Shown here one piece after another: positions 42,625-54,456 of a DNA stretch of 64,000 nt. Numbering within the stretch: the first letter of the stretch is position 1; each line of letters opens with the position of its first letter. Under the pieces are notes generated by a model, which had not been told where the DNA came from, made no database searches, and saw only the letters and a list, made by a program, of their open reading frames with translations. The stretch comes from Adiantum capillus-veneris (lineage: Eukaryota > Streptophyta > Polypodiopsida > Polypodiales > Pteridaceae): the NCBI GenBank assembly GCA_014529385.2, contig CM043944.1, forward strand, positions 81,898,384-81,962,383, given 5' to 3'. The translations under genes were made by a program, and so were the position numbers.

Positions 42625-42891
42625 AATGCATCATGTCAGCGTTCAGGAAGCTCAGAGTGTGCAAGGAGATGTCGATGTTCTCCCTCAAGAAGCGATCGCC
42701 TACTTTAGGGATTTCTTTGAGCAAGAGGATCCCGATGTGTTGGGAAGCTTATCAGACCCCTTTGAGGCTCAATCTCCCAGCAAGCAATCAAGCCGCCATT
42801 ACAAGTACATTGTCTCATGACCAGCTTCCGATCTTCTTCCTGGAAAGAGAGGTGGTGTATTGCTAAGCCACGAGAGCGTGGCTCCTGCCTG

Positions 42892-45596
42892 GCGAGCCTA
42901 TGCAATAGCAAAGGGGAGAGGAGAGAAGAAGTACATAGACACTGGGAACAATCTCCCCCCGTGCAAGAGTCACCATTTCCCTCTTGCACGTATTTAATTT
43001 ACAGATTCTTGAATGGTCAAAGTGAGTACAAACTGGCCGGCCGGTCATAAATGGCCAAAGCTCATAAAAGAGCACTTGAATAATAAAATGTATATGATAA
43101 ACATATCCATTCGCATAGGCCAAGCTGGGTCTAGTCTTTTCCACGTGTCAGCTGCAATAAATAATAAAATATCAATTCTATAACATACCTCTCTGTTGGA
43201 AAGCAACTGTCCTCAGTTGCGAAGATAAAAATCTGCAAACAATACTTGTCAAAAACAATGATTAGAAATCTGTATCAACGAGTAAAAAAATTCATAAAGT
43301 TAGACAATGTTGCTTATGCCTGCCGTCATCCACATACTACCTATTCTAGTGTCCCATACCACTAAAATAAGCAGTATATGTCATACCCTGATGAATCAGG
43401 ATATCATTGGTCACACTCATTATTAATCTCATAATGTCAAGTCTCATCACATAAATACTGCTAAATAATCACCAGATACCAAATCCCAATCCAATTCCAA
43501 TTCCACAATATAAGTCCAAATCCAAATCACTTTCATTATGTACCCGGGTAACAAAATCATACCAGTTACAGTGATGGCCAGCCACTGCAGCATGATTTTG
43601 TTATTGGTGTTGCCTAAATCGGCGAATCTACACCAATAAGACGTGCTGCCTAAATCGGCGAATCTGCACTAATACTACCTAAATCGGTGAATATGCATTT
43701 GACATAAGTTCAAAAAGCATGAATCTGTAGTTTGTTGTTGTGTTGCCTAAATCGGCGAATCTGCACTAGATGAGCATTGACACTCTACCTAAATCGGCGG
43801 ATCTGTGTGCTTGTTACCAATGGACTAGAGAAGGCATAAAGGAGAAAATAAAAATAGTTACTATGTTGACATCGCAGTGCAATATATCAAGGCACTTACA
43901 AATTTTTGTGCATTATCCCAAAACACCGTGGCTCACATGAGTAGTTGCAGGGCTTATTGACAAATCATCAAAAAGTACTTGTAGTACAATTAGAAGCCAT
44001 GATTGAAGCATTTGATGGAGTATTCAGTGAGCAGATAATGTAGAGAAATGAAATTTAAAATAAAAAGTGACATATCTGAGATTCCATTTTATAATTTTTA
44101 GTGATGACATAAGAGATGTTGGGTTGCCTAATCTATAAAGATTGTCGGTAAAGCAATTATGAAAAGGGGAGTGAGGTTAATGTACATACCTTGAGGGTAC
44201 ACTGCATCAAAATTATATGAGGCAGTGTGTTTGTGGAGAGAGATATGACAGTCACTTGCATATGAGGCGTGTCAAACAGATTTGTAGAAGCTAAGGAGAA
44301 CTGTGACTATCAAACTTGCACCATAGTATAATTAACAATTCCAAATTATACTATGGTGTTAGTAATTTGAAATAAAATAACAGACTATGTTGTCTATTGA
44401 GAATTTGATTCAAGATTAGTGTGCGATCACATATTAAGAACATACAGAGTTAGCACTTTGATTTAACAATCGCAAAATAAATTAAATGAAGCTCGAACAC
44501 AAATTAAAAGTTAGCTATAGCCTTGCGAAAATGGAAATGTGAGAAAATGTTGCAGTCCTAACAAAATAGCACAGATAGAGAAAAACCACGAACAACACAG
44601 AAAAAAAAAATGTAGGTAAGGAGATCTAATTGGATTTTATAGTGCAATGTGGGAGATAAAATTACATTGAGGACTGACAGACTTCTACAATGATTAACCG
44701 TGACTAATTGGACAAACAACCCAAAAGTAGTTTTATCTTGAACTGCCTTTGCCTAGAAGCCTTTATTTATGACAAATTATTTGTTAGGTAGAGCTAGAAT
44801 TAGGGATGAGAATATAGCTTTTTGGTGCGTCAAGGAAATGCCTTACAAAACCATCTACTTAATCCTTTGGATATTAACTCGGAGGAGGTAGGATGGGAGT
44901 TGGTATCTTATACAAGTTACCTAAACCTGACAAGACAATGCGTACACAGTTGGTGAGCACAGACCACAGTAGTTGTAATCACATATTTCGACATAAATAA
45001 TAAATCATTACATAATTAAAATCATTGAAATCATAGGAGAAAGGGATCAACGTTCTCCTCGGTAGGTATAGCAATCATGGATGATGAGGGTTCCGTAAAG
45101 ACTGCTTCATCATTGCTAGAAATGGAGAAAGAGGTATCCAGGAACCTACTCCATGCATCATCAAAGCCCATGCCCCCCCAACGTGCATCAGAACTACAGG
45201 AAAAACAAGCTGCTCAATTTGTTTGTGTGTGTGTGTGTGTGTGTGTGGTTGGGCGCCAGCATACGTCACCTAAAGTCAATGTGGGCAGCTCATGGCTGTA
45301 GGGATTTCGACATCAACTATATGACGAGGTCATGAACATATACAACAAGATGAAAGCAGACCTTGTAATATTTTATGTTGCATTTGAGTCTTGGGACAAA
45401 AGACCTTAAATTCTCGGAGCTGCAAAAACCTTGGTGAAGCTTCCTGCACTCAAGTGAGTCAACATGACACGCGCACCTCACATTAAAGAAGGCCTAATGA
45501 GGCTCGTAGCAAACTGCATGTGTACCGCTTCAGACAGTCAGTCAAGGATGAACTGATGCAACAAAGAGGCCTTCCATTTGAGTGTTAGAGACAAGA

Positions 45597-45635
<39 letters not shown>

Positions 45636-45902
45636 AATGCATCATGTCAGCGTTTAGGAAGCTCAGAGTGTGCAAGGAGATGTCGATGTTCTCCCTCAAG
45701 AAGCGATTGCCTACTTTAGGGATTTCTTTGAGCAAGAGGATCTTGATGTGTTGGAAGGCTTATCAGACCCCTTTGAGGGTCAATCTCCCAGCAGGCAATC
45801 AAGCCGCCATTACAAGTACATTGTTTCATGACCAGCTTCCGATCTTCTTCCTGGAAAGAGAGGTGGTGTATTGCTAAGCCACGAGTGTGTGGCTCCTGCC
45901 TG
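42892..45902. repeat. tandem unit 2 of the ~3.05-kb duplication
   Basis: Near-identical to unit 1 with scattered substitutions (for example GGTGTTGCCTAAATCGGCG where unit 1 has TATATCAGCG) and indels. It contains the LTR fragment (about 42,905-43,185), the word cluster and the microsatellites. At its right end it continues into unique sequence (GAATTGAAGCAACG) rather than a third unit. Confidence 0.9.
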
Positions 45903-46367
45903 GAATTGAAGCAACGTCTGCGAGAGTACTGCTGTAGGTGGTTAAGGTTGACGAGCGCTTAATTTCCGGAGTATGGCTATCCCACCTCACCGTGGCCGCA
46001 GAGAAAAAGGCATGCCACTTGGGGCTTGGTAAGGTCCTCTCTTCTTGTCATTTTTTTTTTGGCGAGCTATTTGCCTTACATACCAAGGCCTCTGAATTTG
46101 CTGCCATCGTGGAGGAAGACTCTCCTGCTTTAAACTTGAGTTGCAGCTCCTCCATCATTGAATTTAAACAGCAAGAAGAGGTGAGCATCCCTGAAAGCTT
46201 CACCAAATGCTCGTCGACAAAGCTTGTGGGAAAAAGTGTCCGAGATAAGTGCCCTGCCCGCATTATGGCTTCCTGTAATGCTTTGAATGTAGGATATGAT
46301 GAAACTGGGCAAGATAGTACTGGTGAGTTTTGGTAGTTGGTGAAGGAACCTACCTTACTCGAGTTTC

Positions 46368-46570
46368 AGCCAACAGATCATCTACGATATTGTGGGGGTG
46401 TGCATGGCAGACTGTTTGTGATGGTTGCGGCCAACTGAGTGAGAACACAAGGTAGGAGAACTCCCGTTTCAACCAACAGATCATCTACGATATTGTGGGG
46501 GTGTGCATGGCAGACTGTTTGTGATGGTTGCGGCCAACTGAGTGAGAACACAAGGTAGGAGAACTCCCGT
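46368..46570. repeat. ~100-bp tandem duplication
   Basis: CAACAGATCATCTACGATATTGTGGG through GAGAACTCCCGTT occurs twice in direct succession and is almost identical, so the event is recent. Confidence 0.9.
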
Positions 46571-47625
46571 TGGTGTGTGTGAGAGACTGAGAACGAGGTA
46601 ACCATGATGGCTGGTGGGCAGAGCAGGCGCTAGAAAACAACAAAACGTCAAGTAAGAGGGAGAAAGTTTGCATGCCCTGAGAGTTGGTTTGCTGAAGAGG
46701 GGTCGTCAGCAAAAGAGAAATGGAGAGAGACCAATTCCGGGTGGCGGACAGAGATAGAAAAAAACAGAGGGAGACTGGTTGGTTGCAGTAGGAAAGTGGG
46801 AGCCGCTGCATGGGCGTCGAGAGGTTGTGACTCGCATGCCCTGAGAGAGGCGATTGTGCATGGTTGGTGTGAGGGAGTCGAGAAAAAGGAACGGTTAAGA
46901 GATGACCCAAAAGGAACGGTTTTAGTGGCGGCTGCACGAGGAGAGAGATTCTGCGGGTGGTTGGTAGTACGTGTCGGGAGAGACTGAGTGCTTGATTTAC
47001 CGCTTCGTCTACTGCATTCGTCCACTGCATGCGTAATTTATTTTTACTGGCTCGCCAAAACCCTCAACACACACTCAACACCAGGAGCAGGTGCGCGATG
47101 GCCATAGTTGGCTTGGCAGGTGGCCGTGGTGATTGCGGACCGTAGACTGCGGCAGGGGCGGTTGTTCATGCAGCGGTTGTTCATGCAGAGGATGGTGTAT
47201 TTTGTCAAGGTCGACTACGACCACTACCACTTCATGAGAAAGTAGCACTGTCATCATCTGCAGAGGTTTTGGGGTGTTGGTTGTTGGCCAGGGTAAGAGA
47301 GAGAGTCTGAGAGACGGTTGAAACTGCCTGGCTCTCTCCGCCATGCTGCACGCGAGCTCGGTCTACCCAGCCGCTTGCGATATCATGCATCTGCTGGTCA
47401 CGATGGGTCTCCTACGCTTTTATTTATTTTTAATTTTATTTTAAATATCCTTGTTAATTATAAATTCCGGGCCTAACTTAGCAGGTTTCCATGAGAAATT
47501 GCGAATATGCTAAAATTTTATGTTATTTTTAATTCCCTCTCCTTCCTATGAACACCTCCAATCCTTCTCTTACTACTCTTCTTCTTCGTCGGCTATACAG
47601 ATCCTATGACGATTTTTATCGCGCT

Positions 47626-47644
47626 ATTAATATATATATACACG

Positions 47645-47682
<38 letters not shown>

Positions 47683-47725
47683 AACGTGTATATATATATA
47701 TATATATATATACACGTTAATATTG
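47626..47725. repeat. (TA)n stretch with inverted ACGTTAATATA ends
   Basis: CACGTTAATATATA... and TTTTAACGTGTATATA... and TACACGTTAATAT alternate with long TA runs. The stretch is self-complementary over about 90 bases. Confidence 0.85.
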
Positions 47726-47937
47726 TGTAAACTTGCTCATAGTATAAAATTGTCATTTCTACTGTCTTATTTAGATATCTTCCACTGAGTACAAATTAAC
47801 GGAGGATTAAAGCCAGATTTTCATGAAAAAAATAATATAGGACAAGAACATAGAATTATAAATTTTGAAAACCAAAAGAAAACAAGAGCACTTAGCTTTT
47901 GGTTATCCGAATATGCAATCTCTGGAGCGTAGCCTCA

Positions 47938-47949
47938 GCTCTGATACCA
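47938..47949 (-). other. primer-binding site of the minus-strand LTR element
   Basis: TGGTATCAGAGC on the minus strand, the standard complement of the 3' end of initiator-Met tRNA in plant LTR elements. It lies directly inside the 5' LTR. Confidence 0.8.
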
Positions 47950-48435
47950 CTTCTACATACGGGAGCGCGGAGAGCCCTGCAAAATACCAAAACTAAATAC
48001 TATAGATGATGAAACACACAAATCTGCATACCTGGCAACCATCCTTGCACATAATCAAGCTGCACGCGAGTAGAAAGAGACAGAGAGCGTGATAGAACGA
48101 GAGAGCACGTGCAGGCGCACCTCCTAGAGCGGAGTGCTACGTCTGCACGGCGAGAGAAAAGAAGGAAGAGGAGAGAAGAAGTACACAGACACTGGGTGCA
48201 ATATCCCCCCATGCAAGAGTCACCATTTCCCTCTTGCACGTATTTAATTTATAGATTCTTGAATGGTCAAAGTGAGTACAAACTGGCCGGCCGATCATAA
48301 ATGGCCAAAGCTCATAAAAGAGCACTTGAATAATAAAATGTATATGATAAACATATCCATTCGCATAGGCCAAGCTGAGTCTAGTCTTTTCCACCTGTCA
48401 GCTGCAATAAATAATAAAATATCACTTCTATAACA
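47950..48435 (-). repeat. 5' LTR (~485 bp) of a minus-strand, coding-poor LTR element
   Basis: The U3 edge at 48,435 reads TGTTATAGAAGTG on the minus strand and coincides exactly with the point where similarity to the LTR fragments in the two tandem units ends. The other edge touches the primer site. The terminal CA is not preserved (the end reads GTATGTAGAAG). About 280 bp are shared with the copies at 40.1 and 43.2 kb. Confidence 0.7.
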
Positions 48436-48814
48436 ATTACTAGGCCATTAAATGTTACATTGGTATCATAACACAAAGTTTCTCTTTTCTTGCTCAAGAA
48501 GGGAGGTCCTCAAGCTAGCTATAAATGGTTGGTATTATTAATTGCAATTGAGTAAGTAGAATAGGCACTTTTTTAGCCTTGCAGTGCGCCTGCCTTTGTG
48601 CAGATAACGGGGCATCATCGTCAAGAGCTATGGTCTTAATAGTGGAGTCCTACAGGGCTTGCCTACGGCTTAACCACTATTGAGCTATTAGAAGCTTGAC
48701 AAAAGCTGGTGCTGTTTTGGTGTTGAAAGACCCTCTCTTCTATTCCTTGTAATTAATGGTATTCGATCCATGAGTACAATAGCTTGACTGTTTTTCTAAA
48801 GGGGTAAAGAGGAG

Positions 48815-49042
48815 TAGCAACTAGGGTTTGAAGTGCCAAAGTACACTTAAAAAAGTTTACACCTAAAAGTTGTTAGAATGGCTGACAATAGTAAAGAGAG
48901 TGAAATTAATGTTGATAGCTTTGATTAATAGCAACTAGGGTTTGAAGTGCCAAAGTACACTTAAAAAAGTTTACACCTAAAAGTTGTTAGAATGGATGAC
49001 AATAGTAAAGAGAGTGAAATTAATAGTAAAGAGAGTGAAATT
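48815..49042. repeat. 114-bp tandem duplication at the start of gag
   Basis: The block from TAGCAACTAGGGTTTGAAG through the gag start codon to GATAGCTTTGATT is repeated. The first copy has ATG at 48,878 and ends in a stop after 16 codons; the second ATG (48,992) begins the readable gag. The second copy has a further 21-bp internal duplication (NSKESEI twice). Confidence 0.9.
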
Positions 49043-50616
49043 AATGTTGATAGCTTTGATTTTTCTAATGAGCAGGCTACTAATGATGCCCCTATGCTTG
49101 TTAACTACCTTGTTTCTAGGCTTCAACAAGCCATGGGAAATTAATCCCTCCAAAGTGAAGTGCAACGGTAGCTTCGTGCTCATGGGATTCTCCAAAATCC
49201 CCACCATGACGAGAGAGTACCTAGGAAGCCTCCTTGCGAGAATTCCAAAAGAGGCCTCTCTCTGATTCAGGAAGAAGAAGAGGATCCATACGAAGGGCTC
49301 AAAAATTTGCTTCTTGATGACGCATCTCCTTCTCAAAGGACAACTCAAGAGCCCCCACCAAAGGAACGAAAAAGAAGTGAGTCTCCTGCCACCTCGGCGG
49401 AGATGGGTCCATGAAGACGGCGGGCAAAACGCTCTCCATCACCTCATAAACGGAGAAGACCATCGCACACTTCTCCACACCATAATTCTAAGAGATATGA
49501 CAAAAAGCAAGAGAAGAAAAAGGCGAGAAAGAGGTCATCCTCTTTTCCATCTTCTTCATCCTCTTCCTCTTATGAAGAAAGTGATGGTGCAGAAAAAGAG
49601 AACCAAGGCAAGAAAAAGGCAAGAAAGAGTTCACCCTCTTCTCCATCTTCCTCAAATTCTTCATCTTCTGAAGAAAGAGATGGTGCAACTTTTGAACCAT
49701 AAAAAAGAAGAGGCCATAGGAAATCCTATGCCGCGTGGAAGAGATCGTCCAAGATCAAGAAGTTCAAAGAGGAAGGAAAGAACATCTCTTTCCTTACCTA
49801 CAATGGCACCTTTGGTGCTGCGGACAAAGTCTTGGCCTTTATCCAACAATTTGATGCGGCGTTTGGAGATGAGGGCTTCACGGAGTCCTCTAAGCTACGC
49901 CATGTAGCTATGCACTTTCAAAAGTCCGCTAGGTAATGGTGGTCTAGCCTACGGGCCAATGGTGAAGCTCCACGAAGATGGAAAGCTTTAAGAGCTTCCA
50001 TCATGAAGCAGTTTTTGGCCACCGATGCCAAAGACAAAATACTCACCGAATGGAGAAGCTTGAAGCTCTCTCCCTACGAATCCATTCACAAATATGTAGA
50101 CAAGTTTTGGGGCTTACATCGCAAAGCCACTGTCTTCAAAAAGATGGATTTGGAGAGCAAAAACAACAATTTTGTGCGGGCTTAACTAAAGAAATGGTGG
50201 AGTATATCAACTCCCAAAGGCCACGCACCGTATCTGCAGTTATACACCATAATATGGTGGCTTCTCGAATCAATTTTCAAACAGGGGCTAAGAGAAATCT
50301 TAAGCCCATAGAAAACAAAGGTTCTAATGAGCCTAAGGGGAAGGACAATGTCCAAAAGTCTCCTAAGGACAATTCCAATAACAACAAAGCTAAGGAGAAG
50401 GGAGTTTACAAAGACAAAAACAAACTCTCTCCTGAAGGGCTTGAACGTTATCGCAAGGATAACCGTTGTGTCAAGTGCGGCGAGCAAGGGAATGCGTACT
50501 GCGCTTGTCCCCAAAAGAACACTCGCCATGAGCCTCCTAGAGCTACCTTGGTCGAAATCCAAGAAGAGGAAACTCACCACAAAGGATCTCTTCTATGCCA
50601 TGCTTGGGGAAGGTAA
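48992..50616 (+). pseudogene. chromovirus gag
   Basis: From MDDNSKESEIN the frame reads through an Arg/Ser- and Lys-rich basic domain (SPSPHKRRRPS, KKARKRSSSFPSSSSSS) into the gag core (FLTYNGTFGAADKVLAFIQQF, AR-stop-WWSSLRANGEAP, WRSLKLSPYESIHKYVDKFW) and a knuckle CVKCGEQGNAYCACP. In the knuckle the expected His is Asn, so zinc binding is probably lost. Stops at about 49,141 (TAA), 49,174 (TAG), 49,413 (TGA), 49,700 (TAA) and 49,933 (TAA) all fit former CAA, CAG or CGA codons, and there is a frameshift near 50,170. Confidence 0.8.
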
Positions 50617-51728
50617 GAGAACATGATGCTTTTAATTCTCTTTGACCCTGGTTCTACTCACAATTTCATATCCATAGAGTTGGCCACCAAGCTAGGCATT
50701 CAAGCCTATGAGATGGGAGATGTCCTACTTGCCGATGGTGCTTTCAAGGGGCAAGAAGCTTCAGTCACTCCCTTAATCGGGAAATTGAGGCTCCATGTCC
50801 AAAGCTATGTGGACAAAGAGGATTTCTTTATCTCTCCTCTCAAGCATGAGGATGTAATCCTAGGGGCATGGTTTGATCGCATGGCTGTCAATGTTAAATT
50901 CCCTGAAAGGAAAATCTACTTTAGATTCAGGGAAAAAGATATGTACGTAGATGCTAAGGAGTTGGGTAACACCATACCCATTGTACATACGCAAGCTTTT
51001 AGTAGGTCAATAAAGAGCTGTATTTCCGTGTACATGATTTTTGTTAAAGATTCTCAAAAGAACCTAATGCTTTAGCAAAAGAAAATATTAAAAATCATAA
51101 GGAATTAGAGTTATCCAATTTTCTCAAGGGGTTTCAAGATGTTTTTATTGATGACATTCCTTGTGAACTACCTCCTAAATGAGGCAATGATGACCATGCA
51201 ATTGAACTTCTTCCAAGAAGTTCACCGCCTAATAAACCTCCTTATAGAGTTTCTCAAGCTCAACAAGAGGAGATTATGAGGCAAGTGCATGAGCTAGTTG
51301 AGAACGGCATGGTTAGGCCTAGATCATCTCCATTTTGTTCACCCGTGCTACTAGTGCAAAAGAAATATGGCCCATATCGTATGTGTGTCGACTATAGAGC
51401 ACTAAATAGGATCACTATAAAAAATAAGTTTCCCATTCCACGGGTAGAAGACCTATTTGATAAGCTACAAGGGTCGACCTACTTTAGTAGAATCGATCTA
51501 AAAAGTGGCTACCATCAAATAAGGATAGTTGATCAAGACATTGTAAAGACCACATTTTGCACTACGTTTGGTCTTTACAAATATATAGTCATGCCTTTTG
51601 GCTTGACCAATGCACCAGCCGCATTCAACTGCTCAATGGAGAAGCTATTCAAGCCTCACCAAACCTTTAATGGAGTGTTCTTTGATGATATTATCATCTA
51701 CTCTAATTCACTAGATTTCAAGTCTTAA
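50617..51728 (+). pseudogene. chromovirus protease and reverse transcriptase
   Basis: The protease has LFDPGSTHNFIS (the D-S/P-G motif). RT begins after a broken linker, near NKPPYRVSQ, with ENGMVRPRSSPF, YRMCVDYRALNRITIKN, YFSRIDLKSGYHQIRI, VMPFGLTNAPAAF and the catalytic FFDDIIIYS. Frame breaks at about 51,075 and a stop at 51,726. Confidence 0.88.
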
Positions 51729-52400
51729 GAGAGAATAAACTTTATGTTAATCGAAAGAAAAGTGAGTTTTTCTTACAAGAGATTCAGTATTTAGGTCACA
51801 TTATCTCGCAAGATGGCATCCAAATGGATCCATCAAAACTAGAGGTAATAAAAGGATGGCCTAAACCAAGGAATCTTCATGAACTAAGAAGCTTTATAGG
51901 TATGTGTGCATACTATAGATGCTTCCTAGAAAAGTTCTCACAAATCACGGGACCATTACATGACCTAACAAAGAAAAATATTAGGTGTACATGGTCTACC
52001 AAGGAGAACAATGCTTTCCAAAAGCTTAAAGAAAAGATTATCTCTCAACGTGTGCTTACACTACCGGATCTCTCAAAGCCATTTGAGGTCCAATGTGACG
52101 CTTGTGGTGATTGCCTTGGAGCTTTTTTGCTCCAAGAAGGGCACGCCATAGCCTATGAAAGTCGAAGGCTCAACCCTGTTGAGCAAGCTCTAGGCATATA
52201 TGAAAGGGAACTCCTCGCAGTTCTACATGCCTTAGACTCATGGGGACTCCTTTCATTCCGCGGACGGATCACCAAAGTCTTAAGTACTTCATGACGTAGA
52301 CCAAGCTCTCCGACAAACAAATGAGGTGGGAAAATTTCCTTTCGCAATTTCATTTTCATATTGCTCACATTGCTGGCAAGCATAATCAGGTAGCCGATGC
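51729..52400 (+). pseudogene. chromovirus RT thumb and RNase H
   Basis: LGHIISQDGIQMDPSKLEVI and the connection domain lead to RNase H with FEVQCDACGDCLGAFLLQEG, AYESRRLNPVEQALGIYERELLAV (Asp and Glu of the active site) and then a frameshift before FHIAHIAGKHNQVADALSRR. Confidence 0.85.
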
Positions 52401-53911
52401 ACTCTCAAGACGGCCAAGAGTGAATGCGGTTTCCATAGCAACTCACAATGATCTATCTTCTATGATAGATGAGTATGCTATTGATTTTGATTTTAGAAAT
52501 GTGATTTCAGCCCTTGCACTAGGGAAGAAAGAGGAAACATTTACTTTACAAGATGGTTATCTTCTCTATGGCAATAGACTATGCGTTACTAACTCACTAC
52601 ATGAGAAAGTAATGTATGAATCTCATGCTCCTTCTTATGCAGGGCATAGAGGGATCCAGTCTACCCTAAAAGGGATTGAAACATATTTCTATTGGCCTAC
52701 CATGAAAGAAAACATACAAGAGTATGTTTCTAAATGTGTGGTATGCCAAAAGGCAAAGTTTGATAGAGGGAAGCAACCTGGATTGCTTCAACCTTTGCCA
52801 ATCCCTTATTCACCATGGGAGAGCATATCCATGGACTTTATCTTTGGATTGCCTAAGTCTATCCATGGGAATACAGGAATATGGACGATAGTAGACAGGT
52901 TTAGCAAACAAGCTCATTTTATACCTGTCAAAAAGACTATCAAAGCCCATCAAATGGCAACCCTCTTCATTTTACGAATCTTCAAGTACCATGGTTTGCC
53001 AATGTCCATAGTGTCGGATAGAGATCCTAGAATGGCCAGTAATTTTCGAAAGGGTCTCTTGAGAATTTAGGGACAAGGCTAAACTTCTCTTCGGCCTATC
53101 ACCCCGAAACGGATGGCCAAAGTGAAATAGCTAACCTAACAATTCTTGATCTACTAAAAGCCTATGTAACGGAAGTAGATCAAAGGTCCCAATGGGAGAA
53201 GTACTTACCCTTAGTGGAGTATCCCTACAATAACACTGTACATACTTCCATGGGAAAATCACCTTTCGAGGTAATTGAGGAAGATCAAAAAGTCCCCTGC
53301 TACGTAAGGTACACGGGAAGATCTTCACTGCAGATGACTATAGCCGTGACCTCCAAGAATCTTTCCAAAAGATTAAGGATGCTATCTCTATCTCATAGCA
53401 AAGGCAAAAGGCTGCTGCTGATAAGCACAAAAGAGCCCAAGCCTTTAAAGAAAATGATTGGGTCTTACTTAAATTTCCCAAGGCCTGATTAATGCACATG
53501 ACGGGCAAGAATCCTACAGGACACCAAAAGTACTATGCTAAGTTAGCAAAAAGGTACTATGGTCCCTTCCAAATTCTTAGACCAATCAATGAGATGGCCT
53601 ATCAACTCAAGTTGCCTAGTCATTGATGCATACACAATGCTTTTCATGTGAACCTACTAAAGCCTTACAAAGGAGAGCCACCTCAAGAACCAACTATTGA
53701 AGACCCACCGGAATTCGAGGACCAAGAAGAGGTGCCGCATCCCGAGTCCATTCTCCGACATGAAGACAAGGTATTAGGAGGCTGTAACACTATCCGACAA
53801 TACCTTATTAAGTTTAAGAATTATCCTTTTGAAGATGCTAGATGGATGCAAGGCATACAATTAAAGGATAACCTAAACCTTGTCAATGCTTACAATGCTT
53901 CCCTTGAGTAA
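52401..53911 (+). pseudogene. chromovirus integrase with chromodomain
   Basis: The zinc-binding HHCC is present (H..SYAGHRGIQST ... CVVCQKAK). The catalytic core has SISMDFIFGLP, IVSDRDPRMA and, after a frameshift near 53,050, a NGQSE-like segment followed by YPYNNTVHTSMGKSPFEV. After further frame breaks comes a chromodomain (YLIKFKNYPFEDARWM at about 53,800), which normally directs insertion to methylated-histone chromatin. Its presence puts the element in the chromovirus clade. The N-terminal part of the chromodomain (SILRHEDKVLGG) is also visible. Confidence 0.85.
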
Positions 53912-54456
53912 GAAAATGTACAAATGTTTAAAATGAACAAAGTTTTTGTCTTATAAGACTCTCTTTTTCTTTATTGTGCACAAATGTGAAGTAGTATGCA
54001 TGCTTAGGATCAAGTTTATGGAGACGACGTCTCCCAAACACCAAGTAGAACTTGTCACTTTACTATGGAAGATTGATAGGACTAATGTGCATACAGAATG
54101 ATGTCGTAGATGGTAAGATAGGGATCCTCTACCTGCTAGAAAAAGGACTAATGAATAGGATTTATCTTCTCTACCCATTGTCACGTGACACATCCAACCC
54201 TATGTGTCCGGGGACAAGCTACAACATCACCAGGGTTCAGTTCAGTCAAGTCAGTCTAGAATAGGAAGTGATCTGGCACTTTTGTGAGTCTATTCGTAGA
54301 CCATGCATGTCCAGACACTTAGAATAGATGCATATCCTCTGGTTGCACACAACATGACCATCAGATTCCAGTCAGATCCCATCAGTAGAATTTCTCCAGT
54401 GCATAGACCTATTTTCCCTATTTTTGACATATTTCACTTATTTATTAAGTGACTTT
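53912..54456. other. region after the chromovirus chromodomain
   Basis: Presumably the rest of the chromovirus 3' region. No polypurine tract or LTR edge can be identified with confidence, and no gene is seen. Confidence 0.4.

Larger units (their letters stand above)
39811..42891. repeat. tandem unit 1 of a ~3.05-kb duplication
   Basis: It runs from GGCGAGCCTATGCAAT to GTGGCTCCTGCCT and is followed directly by unit 2. It carries an LTR fragment at its left end, a cluster of five CCTAAATCGGCGAATCTGCA-type words, and GT and long AG microsatellites at its right end. No extended coding frame is present. Confidence 0.9.
45903..47949. other. presumed 5' internal region of the minus-strand LTR element
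   Basis: It lies between tandem unit 2 and the primer site at 47.94 kb. Reading frames of 132 residues (45,938-46,336, plus) and 181 residues (46,485-47,030, minus) have no recognisable domain. It may be the untranslated leader of a non-autonomous element. Confidence 0.4.
48461..53911 (+). mobile_element. decayed Ty3/gypsy chromovirus, plus strand, without clear LTRs
   Basis: Starting with a primer site TGGTATCATAACAC (48,461), the region holds gag, a zinc knuckle, protease, RT, RNase H, integrase and a chromodomain in chromovirus order. Upstream of the primer site only about 25 bases (ATTACTAGG...GTTACA) remain before the edge of the minus-strand element at 48,435, so the 5' LTR is lost or displaced. 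No matching 3' LTR is recognised. The frame is broken by many stops and several frameshifts. Confidence 0.85.

Noticed and set aside
45938-46336. 132-residue plus-strand open frame
   Set aside because: Lies antisense in the presumed leader of the minus-strand LTR element and has no recognisable domain.
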